Origin: JAOARY01 sp045345765
GTDB lineage: Bacteria > Bacillota > Clostridia > Peptostreptococcales > Peptostreptococcaceae
Assembly (NCBI GenBank): GCA_045345765.1
Contig: CP148265.1
Location: 3,038,001 to 3,102,000, forward strand
Direction of reading: 5' to 3'
Length of the DNA stretch: 64,000 nucleotides
Made by a program: the position numbers and the translations under genes. The notes beneath the pieces are model-generated. The model was not told the origin of the DNA. It searched no databases and saw only the letters and a list, made by a program, of their open reading frames with translations. The first letter of the stretch is position 1; each line of letters begins with the position of its first letter. This document shows positions 53,623 through 63,735 of this stretch, piece by piece.

Positions 53623-56600
53623 TTAAAGCGCTTTTCTTATATAGTTCCCTAATTTACTAGCATGTTCTTTTTCTTCAATACAACTAAAATGATCTCCTGT
53701 TATCTTTGTTATATTCAAATCTCCAATACAATATTCACTCCATTTTTCTGCTAATATATCGAATTTTTCAAATAACCCTTTTCTTTGTGTAGAAAGATAA
53801 TAATTTATATCTCCAAAATAAGGTATTGGCACATGACTAAGTGCTTTAAATGAATTTATAAAAACTTTTAAGAAATCTTTTACAAATTCATAATCTATTT
53901 TAGTTTCATTTTTTGAATTAGAAAGTTCTAAATAATACCTAAATCTTTCTTCTTGTGTCTTTGCTTTTAATTCATTTAAATTTTTCATAAATACTTCATC
54001 TTCATAAACATTTCTACTATTATCTAACATATCCAATACAGATTTTTTCATATGATTTGCATTATCACCCCATAAATCTTCTAATTCCAAATTTAAATGA
54101 GTTAAATAAAGTAATTCATATAGAATCTCTTCTTTGACATCTATAAATATACTTCCTCCATCTATTACTGATAATTTATCTATTATTTTTCCTATTTCAG
54201 TCATTTGATTTGCTATTTCAATAGCAATAACGGAACTAAAACAATAACCTAGCAGTTCATAACTTTCATAGTCTGTATCTAATATATGTTTAAAATATTC
54301 ATTTGACAGTATATTTATAATATCTTTAGGATCTAATTGTATATATTGATCTAAATCTTTAATCCCTATAAAAGCAATATCTACATTTTTATTTTTCTTT
54401 AATTCTTGTACTAAATATTTATAATTATCAATACTTCCAACAGGTCCATGTACTATGACTAATAATTTTTTATTCTTATTTATTTCATCTTTGCTTATAT
54501 ATTTCATATACGATAAACCGTTTTTACCGACAATATCTTTTGATTCATTATTTTTTTCTTCTTCTTTGTTTAAGGCTTCCTCTTCTTTTGATATCAAATT
54601 AGAAATATCTGCAATGGTAGAATTATTTAATAAGTATCTTAGTATACTATCAAAAGGAATTTTTAAATTTAATTCATTTTTTATTCTAGTCGATATTTGA
54701 GCCATTAAAAGAGAATCTGCTCCATAATCATACAAATCATCTGTCTTTTTTAAATTTTCAACTTCTAATAACTCTTTACAAATTTTTATTATTTCTTTAT
54801 CTGTTTTTGAATTTTGTATATTTATATTTGATATATTCTTTAATTTTCTTGTATTTTTTAATTTTTCTTTAGCTTTTTTTATAATATTTTTTCTGTTTAC
54901 TTTTCCATTTAGCGTTAAACCAAACTCATCTAATATTATAAATTCACTAGGAACCATATATAGTGGTAACAAATTCTTAAGATATTTTTTTATATTTTCA
55001 TTAAAATTATTATCATATAATTTAGTTTTATTTTTTTTAATAACAGCTATTAATTCACTTTTCTTATCATATTTATCTAAAAAAACAATAGAATTATCTA
55101 TATTAGAATTACTATTTAATGAATTTTCTATTTCTCCTAATTCAACTCTATTTCCTCTTATCTTAACTTGATTATCTTTTCTTCCCAAAAATTCTATTTC
55201 TTTATTTTCTAAATATCTTCCCATGTCACCTGTTTCATAAATCCTTATTCCATTATGGTTTATAAATTTCTTATTTGTTAGTTCTTCATCATTTAAATAT
55301 TCCTTAGCCAAACCTTCTCCATATATATATAATTTCCCAGGTACAAAAACTGGACAATCTTGCATATTTTCATTTAATATCTTAAAACCTTGATTCTTTA
55401 GAGGTCTTCCATAAGGAATACTCTTCCAATTCATATCTAATTTCTTATAATCATGAACATTTGACCAAATAGACGCTTCTGTTGCTCCACCCATACAAGC
55501 AATCTCTATATTATTATTTATAGATTTTATTTCATCTGGCATATCTAATGGAATCCAATCTCCTGATAATAATATTTGTCTAAGAGATGTATCATTTTCT
55601 TTATTTGAACTTTTTAATTCTGTTAATAACATCTTCATCAAAGCAGGAACACTATTCCAAATAGTTACATTGTATTTTATTATATTTTCACTCCATTTTT
55701 GAGGATTCATATATTCATCATGCTTTGAATAAACTATTGTCCCACCAGCACAAAGAAGTCCAAATATATCATATACAGATAAATCAAAATTAAGTTTAGA
55801 AATAGCAAATATACTATCATTTTTATCGATATCATATCTTTGATTAATTTCATATATAGTATTTAATGCAGCTTTATGTGAAATTACAACTCCTTTTGGT
55901 TTTCCTGTTGAACCAGACGTATATATAATATAAGCATTTTCATCATTTTTAATATTTCGTATAATAGATTCATCTGTTTTTTCATTTATAAATTTTTTGG
56001 TGTCAATAAAGATAGAATCATAATTACTTATATTTATATCTACATCTTTTAAATATATTTTTGCATTTGTATCATTTATAATATTTTCTATCCTATCTAT
56101 AGGTTGGTCTTTATCTATTGGTACATAAACACAACCTGAATATAATATCCCTAATGTTCCTATTACTTTGTTTACACCATCTTTGACTAAAATAGGAATA
56201 TTGCTTAAAAGATTAATATTACTCTTTGATATTAGTTTTGATATGTATAAAGCACCATTATGAATTTCCTCATAAGTATATGACTTTCCATTATCTATAA
56301 CTGCTATCTTTTTAGGGTTTTGTTTTACATTTTGTATGAATTTAGTGTATAAAAGATCTGATTTATCAAATGAATTTATAATATCATTAGCTTTAACTTC
56401 CAAATCAAGATTAGATATTTGATTCCAATAATTTTCATTTTCACTAAGTTTAATAAGTTCTTCTTCAAAAGATCTAAACATATCTTCAATCATATTCTTA
56501 GGAAATACACCATCTCTGACATCCCAATTAATTTGTAATCCAAAGCTACCATCCATAACTTGACAATCTATAAATAATTGGGGTGTTTGACTTATACCAG

Positions 56601-57885
56601 CAATAATATCTCCTCTTAAAGGTCTTTCTCTATTTGAAAGTCCTATTGCACTAGTAAATACAAATGGCATAAAAGCATAATCTCTACCTTTTTCTTTGGA
56701 TATTTCTCTTATAAATTCAACGCCACTAAACAACCTATGATCTAAATCTTCAAATAATCTTTTGTTTATATCTTTTGCTTGATCTAAAAAACTCTGTTTT
56801 TTAATATTTGTTTCTAAAAGATTTATAGAAGTAAAATCTCCAACTATATCTTTTATGTCTTTGTGTATATCCATTCTATTCAAAACAGTTAGATTTAAGC
56901 AAAAATTTCTATTACTACTCCATCTTGATAATATATTTGAGTATAATGTTAATAATGGAATAGTTGGTGTAAGACCTCTCTTTACTGTTTTATCTTTTAT
57001 CAAATCCCATTTATCTTTACTCATTCTAAGAGTATGTCTAGTAAAAGTTTTTAAGGATTTATTATTTAATATTGGTAACATCGGTGCTTTTGGAAAATTA
57101 TCTAATCTATCCATCCAATATTTTTTATCTTTTTCATAATTAACAGTTGTTTTTAATTTTTTTTCATATAATACATAATCTCTAAATGATATTTCAAAAA
57201 TCTTATCATTTTTATATCCATCAAAATACATTTGTTCAAACTGATTTAACACCATCCAAATAGAAGCCCAATCAGCAATCAAAAAATCTATTGATAGGTG
57301 TAGACTACTAGCTTTATCTTCTGATATAGCAAGTTCAAACATAGGCCATTTGCCAAGTTCATATCTTTTTTTTGAAAATCTATTTTGTATATCTTCTAAT
57401 TTATTTGTGTAATTATCCATCTTTGCATTTATATTTTCTATATTAAATCTAGGAACATCCTTTAACACCTTTTGGTTTCCATTTTCATATACAACAGACC
57501 TTAACATATCATGTTTATTGATAAGTTCATTCCAAATATCTTCTACTTTTTTATGTTCTAATTTTTTGTACTTTATCTCCATATATAAATGACAAGCCAC
57601 TTCTCCATAATCAAATATATCGGTTCTTCCAAGCATATAAGCAGATTGAACATCTGTTAATGGAAATTCTTCATATCTCTCTTCTTTATTAGCACTCAAT
57701 TTAAGATTTACAGATTCATTTAAATATTTTATTATATCTTCTTTATATTTTTTTAAATTCATAAGCAAATCTTTACTTACTTTATTAGAAGATGCTTTGT
57801 ACTTTAATTTGCTATCTTCAACCCATAATTTTATATTATTATCATCACAATATAATACTATGTCTTTATAATCTTTAAAATTCAT
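53623..57885 (-). CDS. NRPS: docking-Cy-A(Cys)-PCP-TE
   Basis: The 1420-residue protein is the terminating NRPS. Domains: TubC-type docking (1-60), Cy (73-495) with canonical Asp200, Asp205, Ser208 and dyad Thr411/Asp440, A (515-1000), PCP (1025-1095, Ser1058 in GADS) and thioesterase (1138-1420). The A-domain pocket reads DLYNLSMIWK (Asp701...Lys995), a cysteine code with one change. The TE motif is GYCFSS, so the nucleophile is Cys1215, with Asp1242 and His1399 completing the triad at the usual spacing. No methyltransferase or epimerase insert is visible. The ATG follows AAGGAG. It should add the last ring and release the product. Confidence 0.93.
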   Translation of the reverse strand: MNFKDYKDIVLYCDDNNIKLWVEDSKLKYKASSNKVSKDLLMNLKKYKEDIIKYLNESVNLKLSANKEERYEEFPLTDVQSAYMLGRTDIFDYGEVACHLYMEIKYKKLEHKKVEDIWNELINKHDMLRSVVYENGNQKVLKDVPRFNIENINAKMDNYTNKLEDIQNRFSKKRYELGKWPMFELAISEDKASSLHLSIDFLIADWASIWMVLNQFEQMYFDGYKNDKIFEISFRDYVLYEKKLKTTVNYEKDKKYWMDRLDNFPKAPMLPILNNKSLKTFTRHTLRMSKDKWDLIKDKTVKRGLTPTIPLLTLYSNILSRWSSNRNFCLNLTVLNRMDIHKDIKDIVGDFTSINLLETNIKKQSFLDQAKDINKRLFEDLDHRLFSGVEFIREISKEKGRDYAFMPFVFTSAIGLSNRERPLRGDIIAGISQTPQLFIDCQVMDGSFGLQINWDVRDGVFPKNMIEDMFRSFEEELIKLSENENYWNQISNLDLEVKANDIINSFDKSDLLYTKFIQNVKQNPKKIAVIDNGKSYTYEEIHNGALYISKLISKSNINLLSNIPILVKDGVNKVIGTLGILYSGCVYVPIDKDQPIDRIENIINDTNAKIYLKDVDINISNYDSIFIDTKKFINEKTDESIIRNIKNDENAYIIYTSGSTGKPKGVVISHKAALNTIYEINQRYDIDKNDSIFAISKLNFDLSVYDIFGLLCAGGTIVYSKHDEYMNPQKWSENIIKYNVTIWNSVPALMKMLLTELKSSNKENDTSLRQILLSGDWIPLDMPDEIKSINNNIEIACMGGATEASIWSNVHDYKKLDMNWKSIPYGRPLKNQGFKILNENMQDCPVFVPGKLYIYGEGLAKEYLNDEELTNKKFINHNGIRIYETGDMGRYLENKEIEFLGRKDNQVKIRGNRVELGEIENSLNSNSNIDNSIVFLDKYDKKSELIAVIKKNKTKLYDNNFNENIKKYLKNLLPLYMVPSEFIILDEFGLTLNGKVNRKNIIKKAKEKLKNTRKLKNISNINIQNSKTDKEIIKICKELLEVENLKKTDDLYDYGADSLLMAQISTRIKNELNLKIPFDSILRYLLNNSTIADISNLISKEEEALNKEEEKNNESKDIVGKNGLSYMKYISKDEINKNKKLLVIVHGPVGSIDNYKYLVQELKKNKNVDIAFIGIKDLDQYIQLDPKDIINILSNEYFKHILDTDYESYELLGYCFSSVIAIEIANQMTEIGKIIDKLSVIDGGSIFIDVKEEILYELLYLTHLNLELEDLWGDNANHMKKSVLDMLDNSRNVYEDEVFMKNLNELKAKTQEERFRYYLELSNSKNETKIDYEFVKDFLKVFINSFKALSHVPIPYFGDINYYLSTQRKGLFEKFDILAEKWSEYCIGDLNITKITGDHFSCIEEKEHASKLGNYIRKAL

Positions 57886-57952
57886 AAAAAATTCTCCTTA
57901 TATATTTAATTGTTATAAATTATAATCATTAAGATATTAAAAATTTATATTT

Positions 57953-59032
57953 TTAAATCACATTATTTAATATATCTTTTAGATATTCTAATTTGATATT
58001 ATCAACCTGACCCTTATCAACTAAATTTGCAAAACCAAAATGTTTTGTAAGATTAGACCAATTAGTCGAGCAAAGCAACTCTTTTTGGGATAGTTTCATA
58101 TAATTCGTTTTTTTCTCTATTAAAGAAACTAAAGACATTAAATCTTTATATATAGCTTTTGGCCAATCTTTACTAATTATATTTTCATAAGTTTTTTCTT
58201 CAAATAAATCTAAAAAATTAACAGTATTATCTTTTAGATGTTTTGGATAATTATCTTTTAAGTTAGCTCTATCATATAGTGAATTTTCAACATGCATCTT
58301 AGGATGCCATATTGTAGGACCAAATGTATCTGATAATACTAAACGACCACTTTCATAAACAAAAGTTATTGAATGCAATAAATGCATATGATTATCTGGA
58401 TCACTTGGATTTATATAGTTTTGATATTCTACAGTAGTTGGAATATCTCCAATATATCCTGTAAATAAATCAAAAGGTGCTTCTTTTGATTTTGATACAT
58501 TTTCTAAATTTATATTTCTTATTGAAGGCATAGCTTCTAATAACATTTTCATTGCAGGATATGAAACTTGTGGTGCAAAGCTAGCTCGTGCATATAAAAG
58601 CTTATCATTTTTATTTAAAAACTTAGCACATTCTATAAATTTTTTAATTTCTATCATATTAGGATATAAGTTTCCCACAACATAATTTACTTTGTTTTTT
58701 AAAGATATTTTATAACAAGATTGCAAATCTTTTGGATGCATTGGTTGTTCTTGAATAACATGTATTCCTTTGTTCATAAGTTTTATAGCTAAATCTGTTC
58801 CGATTCCACCTATAGCACCAGACCTTATCACAACGCAAGCAATATCTACATCGTCTGGAATTTCATCAATATCTTTAAATAGAGGAACATTATTAAACTG
58901 AGCGCATTTTATCGAGCGATTGCTTCCACCAGCTAAGATTCCAACTAAATTTAAATTATCACTTGTTTTTATTGCTTCTATATAGAATTGACCAAATGTT
59001 GTACCACAAACAATTACATTGTATTTTTTCAT
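57953..59032 (-). CDS. Thiazolinyl imide reductase (YbtU/PchG/Irp3 type)
   Basis: The 359-residue protein begins with a Rossmann fold (YNVIVCGTTFGQFYIEAI; the VCG-x-x-FGQ signature is that of Irp3/YbtU/PchG). These NADPH-dependent enzymes reduce one carrier-bound thiazoline to a thiazolidine during yersiniabactin or pyochelin assembly. EQPMHPKD (about 96-103) matches the catalytic-loop region of the family. Its presence means that at least one of the predicted rings is reduced. The start ATG touches the stop of the preceding gene (zero gap). Confidence 0.9.
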   Translation of the reverse strand: MKKYNVIVCGTTFGQFYIEAIKTSDNLNLVGILAGGSNRSIKCAQFNNVPLFKDIDEIPDDVDIACVVIRSGAIGGIGTDLAIKLMNKGIHVIQEQPMHPKDLQSCYKISLKNKVNYVVGNLYPNMIEIKKFIECAKFLNKNDKLLYARASFAPQVSYPAMKMLLEAMPSIRNINLENVSKSKEAPFDLFTGYIGDIPTTVEYQNYINPSDPDNHMHLLHSITFVYESGRLVLSDTFGPTIWHPKMHVENSLYDRANLKDNYPKHLKDNTVNFLDLFEEKTYENIISKDWPKAIYKDLMSLVSLIEKKTNYMKLSQKELLCSTNWSNLTKHFGFANLVDKGQVDNIKLEYLKDILNNVI

Positions 59033-60109
59033 CTAAATTTCACCTTCTTCAAAATTAAATATATTTTCAATTGAATCATCTAAAATATCTAATTTTATAT
59101 ATTTGTTATTTTTAAGTAGATTCTTAACAATAATTTTGGAATCTTCAAATTCAAAAAACTGCATATCATCAGTCTTTAAGTTGGTATCTTTATTTTCTAA
59201 GATTGCTAATACCAAAGAAGCCAATACTTCACCAGTCATTCTCGAAGGATTTTTTGATTCTAAAATCAAGGTTTTTACTATTTTTTCTTTATTTAAATAT
59301 CCTTTTGCTTCTATCGTATAATTTAGCTGATCACCAAAATTTATACTATCTAAAGTAGATGCATTAACAAGTGTTTTTATTGCTAATTCTCTGTTTTGAT
59401 TATATTTATTTCTAATGTCCTCCAAAGCTTTTGATAAATTAATACCATCCATCATTGTAAAGAATGAAGCGTTTTTTAGATTCAAATTATTCATTACATA
59501 TTTGCATTCTTCATCAAAATAAGGATAATATTTAGATTTATTTTGAGAGTTTTGATTCATCAATTTATAATTAGGACTTTCATTTAAAATATTATAATTT
59601 TGATTTTTATCATCAACTTTTGTGAAATCTTTACCTAAAACACCATCTAAATAATCCGCTGCTGATGTGTGTGAAAATTTTCCAAGTCCTGAATAATAAA
59701 ATTCCAAACTATTTATTTCATCAAATTCTTTAGATATGAAATCACATAAAACACCAGATAAACCTGGGATTGAACCACAAGAAAAAATACTTTTTCCATA
59801 AGTCTTAAAATCACTATGTCTTAAATTAACATCTATATAAATTCCTTTATACTTAAATTCAGCTTCATTTAATAGTCCTGTTTGACCACTACAATTTATA
59901 AGAACATCACATTTAAGTAGATATTTTTTAATATCTTCACCATTAAAAATATCAATATCTATAATCTCAATATTTTTTGAAAACTCTTCTTTATTAATAG
60001 AGCTTTTGGCATTTCTGCCCATTAAATATATTTTATTTTTATAATTTTTGCACAAAATATTAGTAGCATATTTTCCTATTTCTCCATAAGCACCTAAAAT
60101 ACCAATCAT
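59033..60109 (-). CDS. Saccharopine dehydrogenase-like NAD(P)-dependent oxidoreductase
   Basis: The 358-residue protein starts with a nucleotide-binding fold (MIGILGAYGEIGKYATNIL, pattern GAYGxIG) and has CGSIPGLSGVLCDFI, as in saccharopine dehydrogenase-like proteins. The whole chain fits that family, but the substrate is unlikely to be saccharopine. Genes of this kind recur in yersiniabactin-like clusters of Bacillota, where they probably modify a precursor or a carrier-bound intermediate. It overlaps the A-MT-PCP gene by four bases (ATGA) and abuts the thiazolinyl reductase gene, so it is co-produced with them. Confidence 0.78.
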   Translation of the reverse strand: MIGILGAYGEIGKYATNILCKNYKNKIYLMGRNAKSSINKEEFSKNIEIIDIDIFNGEDIKKYLLKCDVLINCSGQTGLLNEAEFKYKGIYIDVNLRHSDFKTYGKSIFSCGSIPGLSGVLCDFISKEFDEINSLEFYYSGLGKFSHTSAADYLDGVLGKDFTKVDDKNQNYNILNESPNYKLMNQNSQNKSKYYPYFDEECKYVMNNLNLKNASFFTMMDGINLSKALEDIRNKYNQNRELAIKTLVNASTLDSINFGDQLNYTIEAKGYLNKEKIVKTLILESKNPSRMTGEVLASLVLAILENKDTNLKTDDMQFFEFEDSKIIVKNLLKNNKYIKLDILDDSIENIFNFEEGEI

Positions 60110-62913
60110 ATTGCACCTTCCACCAAAAATTGATCTTCATCAATTTTATCTTTTACAAGTTTTGATATATCCTTAAATTTTGGATTATCTAAAATTTCTT
60201 TTAGCGTTATATTAATATCATATTCTCTATTTATATAAGCTATTAATCTAGTCGCTAATATACTATCTCCACCAACCATAAAGAAACTATCCTCTCTATC
60301 AAAATTATATATAGCCAATTCATTCTCCCAAATATTTGCCATATCTTTTTCAAAATCTTCAAATTCAATATTACTGTCTTTAATTTCTACTATATTTGAT
60401 TTATAATATTCCAAAGCTTTTTTTCTATCTAATTTGCCATTTGATGATAATGGTTCATTTATTAAATATAAAATTCTATTTGGAAGCATATATAAAGGAA
60501 GCTTTTTTTCTAAATATGCTAAAATTTCTTTTTTATCATATTTACTATTTTGAATTTTATTCTCTGCTGATATAAATATAGTTGATTTTTTGTTTATATT
60601 TTCCATTGTTATATTCTTTAATTTTGAATTTTTAAAGTAATTTATTAATTTATTTAGTTTTATTAACGGATTTTTATTTTCCATATCAAAAAATCCATCT
60701 TCTAAAATAGCTGAAGAAATCATAGCAATAGGACTTAAATTTAAATATTCTATAAAGAATAATTTGGCATTATTTTTAGATAATATATTCATATTATCTA
60801 ATATAGCTTGCGTGTTTTTATACGTATGAAGCGTTCCAAGAGAAACAACATAATCTAAATAAGCAATTTCTTTCGATATAAATATATCTTCATCTAATAA
60901 TTTAAATTCTATTTGATCTAAATTACTCTCATCAGTTATATTTGATTTTGCTCTTAAAAGTAATCCTTTAGAAGAATCAAATACAGTAATCTTAGTATTT
61001 TTATTTATATTTTCTATTAAATAATTAAGATAAAAACCACTTCCAACACCAAATACTCCAATATGAATATCCTTAGTATCTTTAGCGCTATTATTTATAC
61101 AATCTATTATTTTATTTGCATAATATTTTGTTTCTTCATCACAAAAAGAAGCATATTCTGGTGTTAATTCTAATTCTTCAAATAACTCTATAGAAGGTTT
61201 TTCTTTATTTAAAATAGTTTTTATAAAATCTATTTTTTTATAGAATTTATTAGTTAAATGATTATCGCTCATTAAATGATTTTTAACTTCATTATATCTA
61301 GTTGATTTTATAAATAGATTATTTTCTCTTTTTATAACATCCTTAGATACTAAATAATTAGTCCAATAATTAAATAGATTATTTTCTCTTTTTAACTTCT
61401 TTTTGTTAGTAACTAAGTTATCAATATTGCATAAATTAAATATTATTTTTAAAACATCTAATTCATATTTTATAAATTCATTAGTATCTATATCTGTAAT
61501 ATTATTATCTACTTTCAAATCTTTAGCTTCAAAATCCGCTATATAAGGACTAATTAAACTTATTATTTTTTCATTATCTACAAAGGATATAGAATTATTA
61601 ATATATTCATTTGTTTTTGCATTGTTTTCAATTTCACCAAGTTCTATTCTATAGCCATTAAGTTTTACCTGTGTATCTTTTCTTCCAACAAATTCAATAT
61701 TATCATCTTCATGATACATTCCTAAATCCCCAGTTTTGTACCAAATTTCATTTTGATATGACACAAATTGGTTCTTTGTAAGTTCTTCCTCATTAAAATA
61801 GCCCTTTGCAACACCTATACCACCAATCCAAAGTTCACCTATCTCTTTGTTTTGACAGTTACAATCATTCTCATTAACAATGCGGAATTTTTGATTAGCA
61901 AGAGGTTTTCCATAAAGAATAGTTTTTGCATCATCAGATATTTCTTTTACTACATTATATATAGACCAAATAGAAGCCTCTGTTGCTCCACCCATAGAAA
62001 CAAAACAACATTCTTTAAAAGCTTTAAGTATTTTTCGACCTAAATCAACTTTAATCCAATCTCCTGATAAAAATACCTTATTTATATTCGTTTTACCTTC
62101 TAAGTCTTCAATACTAAGAAGCATATCCATTAAGGCTGGGACTGTATTCCATAATGTTATATTATATTTTTTAACAACATTTGCCCAATAAGATGGTTCT
62201 TTTTTATATTCTTCATCTACAACAAATATCTTTGCTCCTACTGACAATAGTCCCAAAATATCATAAACTGATAAATCAAAATCAAGTTCTGATATAGTAA
62301 TTGCCATATCATCTTTTGTTACACCGAATCTAGTGTTGATATCATCAATTGTATTATAAGCGGATTTATGACTTATCATCACCCCTTTTGGATTTCCTGT
62401 AGACCCAGATGTATATATTATATAAGCAAGATCATCCAAATTAGATTTTTTGTACTTAATATCACTATCATAGTTATTTCTATTTTGAATATCTATAATA
62501 TCTGCATTATATTCTCTTTCTTTTAATTCATTTGTCGTTAATATCTTTTTTATGTTTCCACTTTCTAAAATTCTATTAATTCTATTTAACGGATGGTTAA
62601 AATTTATTGGAACATAAACCGCGCCAGCTGATAAAATGGCTAATACTGCTATTACTTGCTCTATTTTTTTAGGCATTATTACAGAAACGTTTTCACCAAC
62701 TTTAATATCATTATCAATCAGTAAATTAGTTGCTTTTAATACTTCTTTTCTTAACTCACCATATGTAAGTTCTTTAATATCATCATCTTTTTCATAAACT
62801 ATACATATTTCATTTGGATTAACTTCCGCAAATTTGTAAAAATCCTCATGCAAGCATTTATAGTCTATTTCTTGATAAGTATTATTAACTTTTCTTTCAA
62901 ATATTTTATCCAA
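60106..62913 (-). CDS. NRPS: A(Cys)-methyltransferase-like-PCP
   Basis: The 935-residue protein has an adenylation domain (about 25-455) interrupted before its C-terminal subdomain (about 790-835, Lys827) by a methyltransferase-like insert (about 465-790) with SAM-motif GVFGVGSGF (619-627). A carrier domain follows (845-920, Ser884 in GGDS). The A-domain pocket reads DLYNFSMIWK, cysteine-like. The same placement of an MT-fold insert in an A domain occurs in PchE/PchF and HMWP proteins, where it epimerises or methylates. There is no condensation or Cy domain in the chain, so the stand-alone Cy protein (52148-53605) is the probable partner. It starts with TTG, nine bases after AAAGGAG. Confidence 0.92.
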   Translation of the reverse strand: MDKIFERKVNNTYQEIDYKCLHEDFYKFAEVNPNEICIVYEKDDDIKELTYGELRKEVLKATNLLIDNDIKVGENVSVIMPKKIEQVIAVLAILSAGAVYVPINFNHPLNRINRILESGNIKKILTTNELKEREYNADIIDIQNRNNYDSDIKYKKSNLDDLAYIIYTSGSTGNPKGVMISHKSAYNTIDDINTRFGVTKDDMAITISELDFDLSVYDILGLLSVGAKIFVVDEEYKKEPSYWANVVKKYNITLWNTVPALMDMLLSIEDLEGKTNINKVFLSGDWIKVDLGRKILKAFKECCFVSMGGATEASIWSIYNVVKEISDDAKTILYGKPLANQKFRIVNENDCNCQNKEIGELWIGGIGVAKGYFNEEELTKNQFVSYQNEIWYKTGDLGMYHEDDNIEFVGRKDTQVKLNGYRIELGEIENNAKTNEYINNSISFVDNEKIISLISPYIADFEAKDLKVDNNITDIDTNEFIKYELDVLKIIFNLCNIDNLVTNKKKLKRENNLFNYWTNYLVSKDVIKRENNLFIKSTRYNEVKNHLMSDNHLTNKFYKKIDFIKTILNKEKPSIELFEELELTPEYASFCDEETKYYANKIIDCINNSAKDTKDIHIGVFGVGSGFYLNYLIENINKNTKITVFDSSKGLLLRAKSNITDESNLDQIEFKLLDEDIFISKEIAYLDYVVSLGTLHTYKNTQAILDNMNILSKNNAKLFFIEYLNLSPIAMISSAILEDGFFDMENKNPLIKLNKLINYFKNSKLKNITMENINKKSTIFISAENKIQNSKYDKKEILAYLEKKLPLYMLPNRILYLINEPLSSNGKLDRKKALEYYKSNIVEIKDSNIEFEDFEKDMANIWENELAIYNFDREDSFFMVGGDSILATRLIAYINREYDINITLKEILDNPKFKDISKLVKDKIDEDQFLVEGAI

Positions 62914-62936
62914 ATTTATCTACTCCTTTGTTTTTT

Positions 62937-63683
62937 TTACACAAACTCTTTAAATAAATTATCTTCGTATTCATCACCTAAATTAAAAATAAAAAAATGA
63001 TTACCATCAAATTCCTTGATTTTAAAATCTTTATTTGTAACATTCGCCCATCTAGCCATGATATCATTATTCGCTTCGAAATCAGTATTTCCACTATGAG
63101 CAACTATATCTATATTTATTTTTTCACCATTATATATATAACTTTCATTTAGAGTGTATGCTTTTCTAAGATCTTGAATTACAATATTTAAAAATTCATC
63201 ATTTTCTAACAGCTCTTTTGGTGTAGCTTCATATCTTTTTAATTCATCTATCAAAGCTTGATCATCCATATGAGTTTTAAATTCAATTTCATTTTCCTCG
63301 TTTGGAGGTTGTCTTCCTGCTACTACAATTTTTTTAGGTATTTTTAAATTTTTATCCTCCATATGTTTAGCCAAATAAAATGCTAATGCAGCACCCATAC
63401 TATGTCCAAAAAAATAAAATTCACAATCTTTTGACTTTTCATGTATGTTTTTTGCTAATTCATCTATAAAATCTTTATAATCATATAAAAATTCTTCTTT
63501 TCTTCTGCTTCCAACGCCTGGCAATTCAACTGTAATTACATTTACATTCTGCTTTTTTAATGTCCATTTTCTATATGTCGATGCAGAACCGCCTGCATGA
63601 GAAAAACAAAAGACATTTTTCATTTTTGAATCGACTTTATTTTTATATGTTTCAAATGGAAACCACTTATTTTTTTCCACCAC
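62937..63683 (-). CDS. Type II thioesterase (YbtT-like)
   Basis: The 248-residue alpha/beta-hydrolase has the nucleophile motif GHSMG (Ser95), the GGSASTYRKW oxyanion segment (31-40) and a C-terminal DGNHFF (His229). Such enzymes clear misprimed carrier domains and accompany siderophore NRPSs (YbtT, PchC). It is the first gene of the NRPS operon. Two adjacent GTG codons (63681-63683 and 63678-63680) follow AGGAGG; the second has the better spacing. Promoter, Fur box and operator lie just upstream. Confidence 0.92.
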   Translation of the reverse strand: MVEKNKWFPFETYKNKVDSKMKNVFCFSHAGGSASTYRKWTLKKQNVNVITVELPGVGSRRKEEFLYDYKDFIDELAKNIHEKSKDCEFYFFGHSMGAALAFYLAKHMEDKNLKIPKKIVVAGRQPPNEENEIEFKTHMDDQALIDELKRYEATPKELLENDEFLNIVIQDLRKAYTLNESYIYNGEKINIDIVAHSGNTDFEANNDIMARWANVTNKDFKIKEFDGNHFFIFNLGDEYEDNLFKEFV

Positions 63684-63709
63684 AAAACCTCCTATTTTTC
63701 TATTCTCAC

Positions 63710-63724
63710 GATAACTAAGTTATC
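63710..63724. promoter_or_regulatory. Operator palindrome 3 (GATAAC-N3-GTTATC)
   Basis: GATAACTAAGTTATC, a perfect 6-3-6 palindrome at about +5 to +19 of the NRPS transcript. The same core as the two sites beside tetR. Confidence 0.8.
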
Positions 63725-63735
63725 AATTCTATCTC

